Below, piece after piece: positions 8,395 through 14,458 of a stretch of DNA of 59,387 nt. How positions within the stretch are numbered: position 1 is the stretch's first letter; every line of letters begins with the position of its first letter. A program made the position numbers and the translations under genes. Under the pieces are notes generated by a model, which saw nothing but the letters and a program-made list of their open reading frames with translations, ran no database searches and was not told the DNA's origin. This stretch comes from a virus, in the IMG/VR virus record IMGVR_UViG_3300003894_000331, positions 1 to 59,387 of that record; one strand, given 5' to 3'.

Positions 8395-8442
8395 GTGTTT
8401 TGCCGTCAAAACAAACCATTTTTAAGTGTTTTGCCGTCAAAA
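8395..8442 (+). repeat. Two direct repeats, each a dyad (operator-like)
   Basis: The 17-mer GTGTTTTGCCGTCAAAA occurs at 8395-8411 and again at 8426-8442, 31 bases apart (three helical turns). Each copy contains TTTTG-CCGT-CAAAA, a perfect 5-bp dyad. Spacing on one helix face plus internal symmetry is what a dimeric regulator or an initiator binding site would show. It lies in a gene-free stretch just after the small membrane gene. Confidence 0.65.
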
Positions 8443-8741
8443 GAACGCAATATCAACAACCAAACAACTCAATTATTAACATTCTACAAACAAGAAGAAA
8501 ACAATATTAAATAACCTCTCAGCCCTACAGTAATAAACGATACAACTACTTTCGTGTGCTTGCACGGGTCTAGGTCACAGAAAGGTTAATGTTATGTTAT
8601 AGGCTTATTAATAGCTATAGGATAGACATGTTTTATACCTTTGTATGGTCTTAGGATGCTTGTACGCTTCATATAATTAAAGAGTGGAGTCGCAAGCCAT
8701 GAAATAATAGATCGTGTGTTACAGGGTAAAAATGATGCATT
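8443..8741. other. Noncoding leader/regulatory stretch
   Basis: About 300 bases without a credible gene. The first 80 bases are A/C-rich and nearly free of G. Then come TCGTGTGCTTGCACGGG and an AT-rich part with a TACCTTTG promoter box (8636-8643), leaving a leader of roughly 95 bases before the ATG at 8742. No riboswitch class recognised. Confidence 0.5.
8636..8643 (+). promoter_or_regulatory. Promoter -7 box TACCTTTG
   Basis: Exact match to the Bacteroidota TAnnTTTG element in the gene-free stretch before 8742. No clear TTTG is seen 19-21 bases upstream, so this is a -7-only match. It would start a transcript covering the 8742-10462 gene set. Confidence 0.4.
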
Positions 8742-9023
8742 ATGAAACAAATCTTATTAGTATTACATGAGCTTGAGCCAGAGCTTATGAATTTGTTGTT
8801 CGATGAACATAAAAAAGAGTTCCACGCCTTTGCAGTGTCTGGACAAGTAGAATCAAATGATTTAATCAAGCTGTATAAACATTTAAAAGCAGAATATGCC
8901 GTTGTTGATGACCAGGCTCTCGGTGCTTTGTTGTTTGCACGTGGCATTACAGTTAAGCTGTACACTGATGGTAAGTTAGTGCCAGTTAAGTCACCGGTTA
9001 CTCATGACTTCTCATTAAATTAA
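8742..9023 (+). CDS. Unknown 93-residue protein
   Basis: MKQILLVLHELEPELMNLLF opens a mostly helical, acidic N-terminal half; the C-terminal half (ALLFARGITVKLYTDGKLVPVKSPVTH) looks beta-rich. No family recognised. First gene of a small operon; its TAA overlaps the next ATG by one base (taATG), supporting coupling. Confidence 0.7.
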   Translation: MKQILLVLHELEPELMNLLFDEHKKEFHAFAVSGQVESNDLIKLYKHLKAEYAVVDDQALGALLFARGITVKLYTDGKLVPVKSPVTHDFSLN

Positions 9024-9286
9024 TGCAACAACAGAAATACATACGTGATTACGTGACTCAGGTGCGCCTCTTATTGTATCATAGACATGGTATTAAAATG
9101 AGTGATGAATCTGTATCACGTATCATTACGTATTCTGTAAAGAATATATTAACATCAATGTACCAACAAATACCTATTACCCTGAAGTATTTGTTTGGTA
9201 TTAAAATCTATCCCACACGATATGTTAAAAGAAATACACAACCAATTAAGCGAAATAAAGGAGCTACACGAAGCCCAAGTACGTAA
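9023..9286 (+). CDS. Unknown small basic protein
   Basis: 87 residues beginning MQQQKYIRDYVTQVRLLLYH. A helical N-terminal half with Arg and Tyr; the last 20 residues are basic and low quality, overlapping the next gene. The start is coupled to the preceding stop. No family recognised. The C-terminal part overlaps the following frame by about 65 bases, unusually much for this genome, so the gene is plausible but not certain. Confidence 0.5.
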   Translation: MQQQKYIRDYVTQVRLLLYHRHGIKMSDESVSRIITYSVKNILTSMYQQIPITLKYLFGIKIYPTRYVKRNTQPIKRNKGATRSPST

Positions 9287-9551
9287 GGCTCACTTATACA
9301 TAGAAAGTATCACCAACGTCTTGTATCCGGTTCAGGACACATTTCCAGAAGAGTTAGATATCATAATAAGTATCAATGGTAAATCATTTCAGGTTGAAGA
9401 TGATGATAACGCAGTGTTTGAAGAGTTCATCTCCAATTACCTGGTACGTCTCATTGAGCTTACTGATTCACATGAAAATACTGTGCTGATTAAGATGGAA
9501 AAGATAAATAAACTTATCAAGTTAATTAAATCCGGCAATCATGGCAGATAA
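9222..9551 (+). CDS. Unknown helical protein
   Basis: 109 residues from the ATG at 9222 (MLKEIHNQLSEIKELHEAQV). An upstream ATG at 9195 would lengthen the overlap with the preceding gene, so I chose the later one. Heptad-like N-terminus, a beta-like ISINGKSFQVEDDDNA centre, and a helical tail ending MEKINKLIKLIKSG. No family recognised. Confidence 0.6.
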   Translation: MLKEIHNQLSEIKELHEAQVRKAHLYIESITNVLYPVQDTFPEELDIIISINGKSFQVEDDDNAVFEEFISNYLVRLIELTDSHENTVLIKMEKINKLIKLIKSGNHGR

Positions 9552-9846
9552 TATTAAACCAACACACCTTGAGGTATCATTTGATAATGATAGACCTAAA
9601 ATGCAATTCCATCTTCATACTTCTGTTGATGAGATCTGTAAGTTTATTAATAACAATATGAGCTTTGTGCATACATTTGTTTGTAGACTTAATGAAGAGC
9701 ACTCATGTAAAGCAGAAGTTATTGATAATGATAATCAATGGAATGATGAGCTGGATAAGATGATCCTTATAACTGGTGACGAGGACCGTCATGAAGCAAA
9801 GGTAGAAATAATGACACCTATTAACCCTAACACTGTACTAGAATGA
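9541..9846 (+). CDS. Unknown acidic protein
   Basis: 101 residues, MADNIKPTHLEVSFDNDRPK. Acidic overall, with many Asn and Asp, and alternating strands that could form a small alpha/beta fold. It overlaps the preceding gene by 11 bases and the next by 4 (ATGA). No family recognised. Confidence 0.7.
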   Translation: MADNIKPTHLEVSFDNDRPKMQFHLHTSVDEICKFINNNMSFVHTFVCRLNEEHSCKAEVIDNDNQWNDELDKMILITGDEDRHEAKVEIMTPINPNTVLE

Positions 9847-10160
9847 AAATACTATTTAAACAATGGGCCTGTGAGCTCATTACATCGACTTACACCGCAG
9901 ATGATAGTAAAGCTATGCTGCTTGTAGATATGGTCACAAATGAGCCTATTTGCTATGTAACAGTATGTTTAGTGGACTTAGGTATTAAACCTGATGATGG
10001 TAATGTTATAATTAAAGATTATGATAATCCTGGTATGGTTGAATGTATGATTGAACATGGTGTGATCTTAGATAATCCTGTTAAAATGCATAAGCATGGG
10101 TTTGTTGAGTCACATGAATATCATTTAACTGAGAAAGGGCTGTCATTATGGGAAGATTAA
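9843..10160 (+). CDS. DUF4313-like protein
   Basis: 105 residues. The central phrase EPICYVTVCLVDLGIKPDDG, then VIIKDYDNPGMVECMIEHGVI, follows the pattern of DUF4313 proteins found on Bacteroides plasmids, conjugative elements and phages (a strand pair naming attributes, then KDYxxNxGMxxxLxxxGII). The biochemical function of DUF4313 is unknown to me. ATGA overlap with the upstream gene and a 13-base overlap downstream place it in one operon. The family assignment is by recall of the pattern, not by search. Confidence 0.6.
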   Translation: MKILFKQWACELITSTYTADDSKAMLLVDMVTNEPICYVTVCLVDLGIKPDDGNVIIKDYDNPGMVECMIEHGVILDNPVKMHKHGFVESHEYHLTEKGLSLWED

Positions 10161-10462
10161 GTGAAGCAGTAGCTAAACGTGATCATGTTAACCATTTACT
10201 CAAAAAGATGAGATGGACTATCGATGATCTTGCACAAGCAGCAAGAGATAATCCTGTTCCTGAAGATATTAAAGATGTTGATGATATGACCATGAAATTA
10301 GTATTTGGTGTAAATGAGTGTGAAATACGTGGGCCATTAAAGGTTGACTTTATGAGAGCTTATATTTTGATGACTCAAGGTTTTAAGAAAACTATTCTTA
10401 CTCATGAATTAGAACTCAGAGCACTTGAAGAAGAAATAGATAAACTTATCAAAGAACAATAA
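10148..10462 (+). CDS. Unknown helical protein
   Basis: 104 residues, MGRLSEAVAKRDHVNHLLKK. Almost entirely helical, ending with a Glu/Leu/Lys-rich heptad region (ELELRALEEEIDKLIKEQ) that suggests a short coiled coil and oligomerisation. Last gene before the hairpin at 10471-10538. No family recognised. Confidence 0.7.
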   Translation: MGRLSEAVAKRDHVNHLLKKMRWTIDDLAQAARDNPVPEDIKDVDDMTMKLVFGVNECEIRGPLKVDFMRAYILMTQGFKKTILTHELELRALEEEIDKLIKEQ

Positions 10463-10470
10463 AACATAAC

Positions 10471-10538
10471 AGGGGATGTCTCCAGTGTCATTGTTATAGG
10501 AATGGATGTTATTGTAGACATGGAGCTCCCTTGTTTTT
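10471..10538 (+). terminator. Extended imperfect hairpin with T-run
   Basis: Outer stem AGGGGA/TCCCTT, then CTCCA/TGGAG, then TGTC/GACA, with small bulges and a 27-base apical loop, followed by GTTTTT. It is probably the terminator for the 8742-10462 operon; the large loop makes a structured RNA element an alternative. Confidence 0.5.
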
Positions 10539-10544
10539 ATATAA

Positions 10545-10697
10545 ATGGATATGACAAAAGAAATAGTACATAGTGACCACTATCGTTATCCTTTCATGCT
10601 GTATGATTATGATTTTGATTATAGTTGGAATGTATTAAATGGACCGGATCCTTTGACATCATTATACAATACGATGACAACATGGCTTTACATGTAA
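10545..10697 (+). CDS. Unknown 50-residue protein
   Basis: ATG at 10545 preceded by TTTTATATAA, stop TAA at 10695-10697. The product is rich in Tyr and Asp (YPFMLYDYDFDYSW). It is acidic and aromatic, without a membrane segment. It sits alone between two terminator-like structures. Real coding is plausible because the frame fills the gap exactly, but small size limits confidence. Confidence 0.4.
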   Translation: MDMTKEIVHSDHYRYPFMLYDYDFDYSWNVLNGPDPLTSLYNTMTTWLYM

Positions 10698-10743
10698 AAT
10701 AATTTGTGCTATCTTAGCACCCATTGAGTAATTAAATTGGTTG

Positions 10744-10769
10744 AGCCTCGCATCCTGCGGGGCTTTTTT
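10744..10769 (+). terminator. Intrinsic terminator before the tRNA gene
   Basis: Stem AGCCTCGCA / TGCGGGGCT (one G-U pair) with a TCC loop and a run of six T. A second small hairpin GTGCTA/TAGCAC lies at 10706-10720. The tRNA begins three bases after the T-run. Confidence 0.88.
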
Positions 10770-10772
10770 ATT

Positions 10773-10857
10773 GGCTGTATGGCGAAACTGGTAGACGCTC
10801 TGGACTTAAAATCCAGTGAACATTGAGTTCGTGTGAGTTCGAGTCTCACTATAGCCA
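10773..10857 (+). tRNA. tRNA-Leu(UAA)
   Basis: 85 bases. Acceptor GGCTGTA pairs with TATAGCC (one G-U). D-arm region GGCGAAACTGGTAGACGC; anticodon stem CTGGA/TCCAG with loop CTTAAAA, giving anticodon TAA (reads UUA/UUG). A long variable arm, as expected for leucine tRNAs, then T-arm GTGAG-TTCGAGT-CTCAC and discriminator A. The 3' CCA is not encoded (CGA follows), so host CCA-adding enzyme is required. It lies directly behind a terminator, so transcription must come from read-through or a local promoter. Confidence 0.95.
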
Positions 10858-10891
10858 CGAATACGAATACCGCATGAAGTAGAGTAGTGTG

Positions 10892-11104
10892 ATGAGTAGT
10901 ATTATGACTGTTGTGAATAGCGCAATGAAACCACTCAGGAGTACCAAGCCTGAGACAATAACTATTATGCAATACGTAATTTATATGACAAATGGAGGCA
11001 GTAAAATTGTTAACATTCCTGATGACATCAAAGGTCAGGATCTTGAGGACACGATTCATGCACTGGCTAGTCCAAACAAAGTACGTTACTTTGAAAAGGC
11101 TTAA
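10892..11104 (+). CDS. Unknown small protein
   Basis: 70 residues from ATG 10892. The better-looking part begins at an internal ATG at 10967 (MQYVIYMTNGGSKIVNIPDD), with an A/T-rich leader, and that may be the true start, giving 45 residues. The ending is HALASPNKVRYFEKA. No family recognised. The next gene starts 5 bases after its stop. Confidence 0.5.
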   Translation: MSSIMTVVNSAMKPLRSTKPETITIMQYVIYMTNGGSKIVNIPDDIKGQDLEDTIHALASPNKVRYFEKA

Positions 11105-11108
11105 GTCT

Positions 11109-11519
11109 ATGAACAATTGGAAAAAGGACCTGCGTAAGCTTAAGAATGATAAGTTTACTCAGAAGAATAAAAAGAAACGGGTCGTAGTTTACTTTCCAGT
11201 AGAACCATTTAGACCAACCTTAAAAGAGAATAAGATGTTTGCTGATTACTGCAGGCTCTTAGGGTATCACTTTAAGCTTTCTGTTGATAAGAAATGTCCA
11301 ATAATATTCTCACCGGATTACAAACGACATGTATACATACAGAAAGAAGATAACAGGTTTTCAGCTATATTTGGTAATGCACGTGAGTCTGTGGACGATA
11401 TAAACAACCTTTCATTAGGTATTTTGAAGAACATAACAAAGCAGATTGAAAAGAGAAGTATAAATTTTGGTATTACCAAGATCAGAGAGGTCTATGGAAT
11501 ACAAATGTTAAACATTTAA
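11109..11519 (+). CDS. Unknown basic protein
   Basis: 136 residues from ATG 11109; a longer frame from 10992 overlaps the upstream gene out of phase and is discarded. Strongly basic N-terminus (KDLRKLKNDKFTQKNKKKR), then VVVYFPVEPFRP. The middle resembles a small alpha/beta fold (SPDYKRHVYIQKEDNRFSAI). Nucleic-acid binding is possible. No family recognised. Confidence 0.7.
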   Translation: MNNWKKDLRKLKNDKFTQKNKKKRVVVYFPVEPFRPTLKENKMFADYCRLLGYHFKLSVDKKCPIIFSPDYKRHVYIQKEDNRFSAIFGNARESVDDINNLSLGILKNITKQIEKRSINFGITKIREVYGIQMLNI

Positions 11520-11528
11520 TAAATAATC

Positions 11529-11912
11529 ATGAAAAAAGTACCATTTACATTAGGAAACACACGTTTCGCAAAAAACTTTGCAACTGACAATGACAAAGTA
11601 AAAGAAAACCGTAAACAACAGGTTATAACTCAGGCTCAGAGAGCTTACAAAAAAGAGATTGATGACCTTAAAGACAAATTACTTGATAAACAAGTAGAGC
11701 TTGATAAGCTTAATGACTTCAGTCCTCGCACTGATGATGATTTGCTTTACAGGAATGATTTCAATGCAAGTGAATGGGCTAAGAGTCGCATTGATGTTGT
11801 AAGCAAAATGGAAGCACTTGAGTATAAAATCAAAACTCTTCAGGAAGATTACAACTATTGGTTCACTGATATTAAAGAGCCTAGTAATGATTCTAACAAG
11901 GAGGCTAAGTAA
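11529..11912 (+). CDS. Coiled-coil protein of unknown function
   Basis: 127 residues. Basic N-terminus (MKKVPFTLGNTRFAKNF) followed by a heptad region, about residues 30-65 (AYKKEIDDLKDKLLDKQVEL), and a second helical stretch near residues 85-115. It overlaps the next start by one base (taATG), and an AAGGAGG sits before that start. No family recognised; a scaffold or binding-partner role is a guess. Confidence 0.75.
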   Translation: MKKVPFTLGNTRFAKNFATDNDKVKENRKQQVITQAQRAYKKEIDDLKDKLLDKQVELDKLNDFSPRTDDDLLYRNDFNASEWAKSRIDVVSKMEALEYKIKTLQEDYNYWFTDIKEPSNDSNKEAK

Positions 11913-12535
11913 TGACATCAATATCTCTATCAAAGAGTAATATTGCTAACCCTGACATTGTTAAGTTAGTGGATGACTTCTTTACTAAGAAGGGATTCAA
12001 GGTTAACAGATGGAAGGGTGGCACTTACTCTCCCAAATATATGGATGATGCCAAGATAAATGTATTTATTGGCTACCCTCAATTTGATCTGACTAATGAA
12101 CATGTCGGAAAAGGACTCTATGGTGAGATAAAATATGTAATGGACAGACATTATGTAAACCGTCAATGGCATAAGCTTGCTATTTATATTGCCAGTGATA
12201 ACAGAGGACCATTCCTACAATGTGTTGATGACATGTGGGAATATAAAACAGATGACTATCAAAAGTTATACGGAACTGTCGCATTAGGTGATCTTGATAC
12301 AGCAATGGAAGAGGTATTCGATCTTGATGGTGACCTTGATTATGATCACATAGTTAAGGAACTTCAGTTACTAATGGAGAGTGCACGTAATATGGACGCA
12401 GACGCTGCTCCGGATACTGTTGGACCCGAAGATACTTTGAAGCATAAAAGTGCGTCAGAGAGCAAACGTGATAGCAAAAAAGACGATTCTGATGATGATG
12501 ATGTATTCGAGGATATTCGATTTGGATTAGTTTAA
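11912..12535 (+). CDS. Unknown protein with very acidic C-terminus
   Basis: 207 residues. Residues 45-125 look like an alpha/beta domain (NVFIGYPQFDLTNEHVG; HKLAIYIASDNRGPFLQCVD). The tail is charged and disordered, ending in KKDDSDDDDVFEDIRFGLV. AAGGAGG lies 8 bases upstream of the ATG, a Shine-Dalgarno-like site unusual beside the A/T-only leaders elsewhere. No family recognised. The acidic tail could be a protein-interaction tip or mimic DNA charge. Confidence 0.75.
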   Translation: MTSISLSKSNIANPDIVKLVDDFFTKKGFKVNRWKGGTYSPKYMDDAKINVFIGYPQFDLTNEHVGKGLYGEIKYVMDRHYVNRQWHKLAIYIASDNRGPFLQCVDDMWEYKTDDYQKLYGTVALGDLDTAMEEVFDLDGDLDYDHIVKELQLLMESARNMDADAAPDTVGPEDTLKHKSASESKRDSKKDDSDDDDVFEDIRFGLV

Positions 12536-12548
12536 CTATCTTTGAAAC

Positions 12549-12680
12549 ATGATACATTTATTAGCATATCTTGTCGTATTTGATTTCTTCCAGGGTGAGC
12601 TACCTACAGAGCCCTTAAATCCTGTGACAAGGTGCCTTATTCACACTTTAGCCGGTACTGTGCCTTACATACTAAAGTGA
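12549..12680 (+). CDS. Unknown 43-residue protein
   Basis: ATG at 12549 (MIHLLAYLVVFDFFQGELPT), stop TGA at 12678-12680. A short hydrophobic N-terminus and a second hydrophobic stretch near the end (IHTLAGTVPYIL). It is followed directly by a terminator. A TATCTTTG box overlaps the leader at 12537-12544 but is too close to the ATG for a normal transcript start. Confidence 0.4.
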   Translation: MIHLLAYLVVFDFFQGELPTEPLNPVTRCLIHTLAGTVPYILK

Positions 12681-12706
12681 TAGGTGAAAAAAACAAGAAA
12701 TTCTTT

Positions 12707-12734
12707 AATCCTCCTCTTCTCGGGGAGGATTTTT
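12707..12734 (+). terminator. Intrinsic terminator
   Basis: Stem AATCCTCC / GGAGGATT with a 9-base loop and a T-run (TTTTT). It ends the 10892-12680 gene group. It falls inside a longer open frame beginning at 12684, which argues that the following gene starts after it. Confidence 0.85.
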
Positions 12735-12752
12735 CATTTAATCCTATTTATT

Positions 12753-13037
12753 ATGGGACGAATATTATTATACTGCTTACTTGTGCTTGTATTTATTGGT
12801 CATTGTGAACAACAAGAAAGCATGGTACGCAATACAGAAGAATTAATAGAACAAAACGAGCAATTAATTAATTATGTAATTAAAATGTATAAGAATGACT
12901 CTGCTGCCAGATACCGGGATTCTTTAAACTTTCAACATTTAAAGGAATGTTCCTGGATCTCATCAGATCATATCGAACTACGTAATAATTATGTTTATGT
13001 CAAACCTTTAACAAATTATTCAAATGACAATAATTGA
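12753..13037 (+). CDS. Membrane-anchored small protein
   Basis: 94 residues from ATG 12753 (MGRILLYCLLVLVFIGHCEQ); the upstream extension to 12684 runs through a terminator and is rejected. Residues 4-17 form a signal or anchor helix. A Cys follows (FIGHC), but the residue before it is His, a poor lipobox. The remainder is a helical Glu/Asn/Gln segment (NTEELIEQNEQLINYVIK) and a soluble tail. With the next two genes it forms a cluster of N-anchored coiled-coil proteins. A spanin-like or other envelope role is possible but unproven. Confidence 0.65.
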   Translation: MGRILLYCLLVLVFIGHCEQQESMVRNTEELIEQNEQLINYVIKMYKNDSAARYRDSLNFQHLKECSWISSDHIELRNNYVYVKPLTNYSNDNN

Positions 13038-13410
13038 ATTGATTTTATTTGGAGCGTTAGTGCTTATAGGCATATCATTCATACTGTATGCTCATATAGC
13101 GACTAAACGCAACCGCAGTAGTAATATAATGCTGACTGCAAAAACAAAAGAGTACAACACTCTTAATCAAAAGTATCTAGATCTCATGGAGAATTCTCAT
13201 GAACAAGAAAAACAGATACAGACATTTAAAAACCGTAACCTTAAACTCTCACAAGACAAAGAGAGACTTGAGGAGAATAACCGTATACTACGTGCTAAAG
13301 TGGTGAAGTATCGTCCATATAGCAGAACTTGCCCTCATTGCAAGAGATTCCTGAAAAAGTCTCATGACGGAGATAGTTGTTATCATTGTAATAAACCTTT
13401 AAACTCATAA
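13024..13410 (+). CDS. Membrane coiled-coil protein with zinc ribbon
   Basis: 128 residues. An N-terminal transmembrane helix (residues 3-23, IIELILFGALVLIGISFILYA), then a long heptad region to about residue 95 (YLDLMENSHEQEKQIQTFKN; KLSQDKERLEENNRILRAK), then a C-terminal CPHC...CYHC zinc ribbon. It overlaps the upstream gene by 14 bases. This order (anchor, rod, metal knuckle) would place the zinc ribbon in the cytoplasm or periplasm depending on orientation. No named family. Confidence 0.7.
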   Translation: MTIIELILFGALVLIGISFILYAHIATKRNRSSNIMLTAKTKEYNTLNQKYLDLMENSHEQEKQIQTFKNRNLKLSQDKERLEENNRILRAKVVKYRPYSRTCPHCKRFLKKSHDGDSCYHCNKPLNS

Positions 13411-13413
13411 GCC

Positions 13414-13722
13414 ATGGAATTTGTAATAGGAACACTAATATGTGTAATCATTATTCTTATTGGAATGAACATCCATGAGAGTAGTATGAGAAAACGACAA
13501 GACAAAGAAGCAAAAGCTGCTATCAATAATCTTGTTGATGAGATATCTCTCAAGATGAAAACCATCGAAGAGTTGAACAAAGAGGTTCTTGAGTGTAACA
13601 GGAACAATAAAATTTTACTGGACCTAACAGATAAGCTGAAACGACAGCTTGCTAAACATAAGCCTAAAAAGGATCCAAAGACCGGTAAATTTGTCAAAAA
13701 GAAACATCCTACTAAGGGATAA
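13414..13722 (+). CDS. Membrane coiled-coil protein with basic tail
   Basis: 102 residues. N-terminal transmembrane helix (EFVIGTLICVIIILIGMNIH), a heptad region (residues 40-75, LVDEISLKMKTIEELNKEVL), and a Lys/Pro-rich tail (KHKPKKDPKTGKFVKKKHPT). It shares the anchor-plus-rod layout of the preceding gene and may be a divergent paralogue or partner. Four bases separate the two genes; a terminator follows at 13768. Confidence 0.7.
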   Translation: MEFVIGTLICVIIILIGMNIHESSMRKRQDKEAKAAINNLVDEISLKMKTIEELNKEVLECNRNNKILLDLTDKLKRQLAKHKPKKDPKTGKFVKKKHPTKG

Positions 13723-13767
13723 AGAGCCATTTATATGGTTATTTCTATTGTTTTCATTTATGTGTAG

Positions 13768-13796
13768 AGGAGGATCGCTCGGTCCTCCTTTTTTTT
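13768..13796 (+). terminator. Intrinsic terminator
   Basis: AGGAGGA / TCCTCCT stem with an 8-base loop, followed by eight T. It ends the membrane-protein cluster. Its arms share the GGAGGA core with the terminator at 12707, so the pair brackets the cluster. Confidence 0.9.
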
Positions 13797-13809
13797 AAAC
13801 TCAGAACTT

Positions 13810-14010
13810 ATGCCAGGAATTGAAATGTTTAGTGACGCATGGTTTGATAAAGCAGACGAATATTATGATCTTAAAAGAGATAGTGCTGAAGTCTGGAGAA
13901 CTATCAGAACTCGTAAGAAATGTAAAGAACACTTTAGTAGACGAATTAAAGATAGGCCAGATAGCACCAACCGTAAACGTGGAGGAGCTCGCCCTCAAGA
14001 TAGTAAATAA
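13810..14010 (+). CDS. Short frame overlapping 13865-14188 (possible frameshift partner)
   Basis: 66 residues, MPGIEMFSDAWFDKADEYYD. The first 27 residues look like genuine protein. After about base 13890 the frame becomes Arg-rich and poor (TRKKCKEHFSRRIKDRPDS), while the +1 frame becomes good. Either this is a separate gene overlapping the next by 146 bases, or its start is joined to the +1 frame by ribosomal frameshifting near CTTAAAAG (13868-13875), or the phage gene carries a one-base change. Confidence 0.4.
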   Translation: MPGIEMFSDAWFDKADEYYDLKRDSAEVWRTIRTRKKCKEHFSRRIKDRPDSTNRKRGGARPQDSK

Positions 14011-14188
14011 CATAGCGAGTAAGACATTAAGAGAGTTTCATGAGTCGGATCCTGTAAGGGTACACTTACATGGTAGATTTGTGGACGCAACATTTGTGAA
14101 ATACACAGATGACGGTAAATGTGTGATAAGAGTAAATGGATTAAATAACATTGTACCTCAAATATTCATTGATTTTAAGGATGAATAA
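13865..14188 (+). CDS. Unknown protein in +1 frame
   Basis: 107 residues from ATG 13865 (MILKEIVLKSGELSELVRNV). Amphipathic helical N-terminal half, then a beta-rich C-terminal half (VRVHLHGRFVDATFVKYTDD; CVIRVNGLNNIVPQIFIDFK). The C-terminal half resembles a small SH3-like or OB-like barrel. No family recognised. Upstream of the ATG the same frame is open but poor. See the overlapping frame at 13810. Confidence 0.6.
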   Translation: MILKEIVLKSGELSELVRNVKNTLVDELKIGQIAPTVNVEELALKIVNNIASKTLREFHESDPVRVHLHGRFVDATFVKYTDDGKCVIRVNGLNNIVPQIFIDFKDE

Positions 14189-14213
14189 AAAAAGCCTCCC
14201 ACGAATGAGAGGC
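14187..14213 (-). terminator. Minus-strand intrinsic terminator
   Basis: On the minus strand: GCCTCTCA-TTCG-TGGGAGGC (one G-U pair) followed by seven T. There is no T-run on the plus side, so it acts on leftward transcripts although all annotated genes around it read rightward. It implies a minus-strand transcript coming from about 14260. Confidence 0.7.
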
Positions 14214-14256
14214 AATGACTTGTGTTTGGAGCCTAAACGAGAGATAGGTCAATTCC
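14187..14256 (-). ncRNA. Possible minus-strand small RNA
   Basis: A TATGTTTG promoter box (14261-14268, minus strand) is followed about 50-75 bases later by a TTCG-loop terminator. The span between contains no credible reading frame and holds one copy of an imperfect repeated sequence whose other copy is at about 14371-14440. The predicted RNA is about 65-70 bases. Start site and existence are inference. Confidence 0.35.
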
Positions 14257-14440
14257 GATACAAACATATAATAATTTTTTATAAGTTTGCCATTCAATGA
14301 ATATTATTTCACACATACAAGTTGTTGACACCCTCTGTACAACTATGGGATTGACTATCCTTAAAACAAAAATGGAGGCTAAACGAGGAATATCTGAAAG
14401 GTTAGGAGCAATGACCCACAAGCGTCAACTCCGATTAAAA
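14229..14440. repeat. Imperfect repeated elements in noncoding region
   Basis: GGAGCCTAAACGAG (14229) and GGAGGCTAAACGAG (14374) differ at one base. GTCAATTCCGAT (14248) and GTCAACTCCGAT (14424) also differ at one base. GCAATGAC occurs at about 14212 and 14408, in a different order relative to the other blocks. The stretch 14189-14619 otherwise holds no clear gene. Confidence 0.55.
14261..14268 (-). promoter_or_regulatory. Minus-strand -7 box TATGTTTG
   Basis: Exact TAnnTTTG match on the minus strand in a gene-free region. A TTG is about 26 bases upstream, further than the usual 19-21. Together with the terminator at 14187 it would define a very short transcription unit. Confidence 0.35.
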
Positions 14441-14458
14441 GGCATGCACGTAGTATAA
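14372..14458 (+). CDS. Possible 28-residue peptide
   Basis: ATG at 14372 to TAA at 14456-14458, encoding MEAKRGISERLGAM...RLKG, a basic peptide, after an A-rich leader (TTAAAACAAAA). It coincides with one of the repeated elements. The first repeat copy (14229) encodes a similar LEPKREIGQFRYK but without an ATG. Weak evidence on its own. Confidence 0.25.
   Translation: MEAKRGISERLGAMTHKRQLRLKGMHVV

Noticed and set aside
8395-8442. CRISPR-like array
   Set aside because: Only two copies, 17 bp each with a 14-bp spacer; no further repeats and no cas genes. An operator pair is the better reading.
10992-11108. N-terminal extension of the 11109 gene
   Set aside because: Out-of-phase overlap with the upstream gene and hydrophobic noise; the ATG at 11109 follows directly after that gene's stop.
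12537-12544. TATCTTTG as a promoter for the 12549 gene
   Set aside because: It lies only 5 bases before the ATG, which would put the transcript start inside or after the start codon.
13820-13864. TTG start for the +1 frame at 13.8 kb
   Set aside because: Rare start codon and poor N-terminal sequence; the ATG at 13865 or a frameshift from the 13810 frame are better.
14233-14421. 62-codon minus-strand frame in the noncoding region
   Set aside because: Begins with TTG, composition is not protein-like, and the span is better explained by the small transcript ending at the 14187 terminator.
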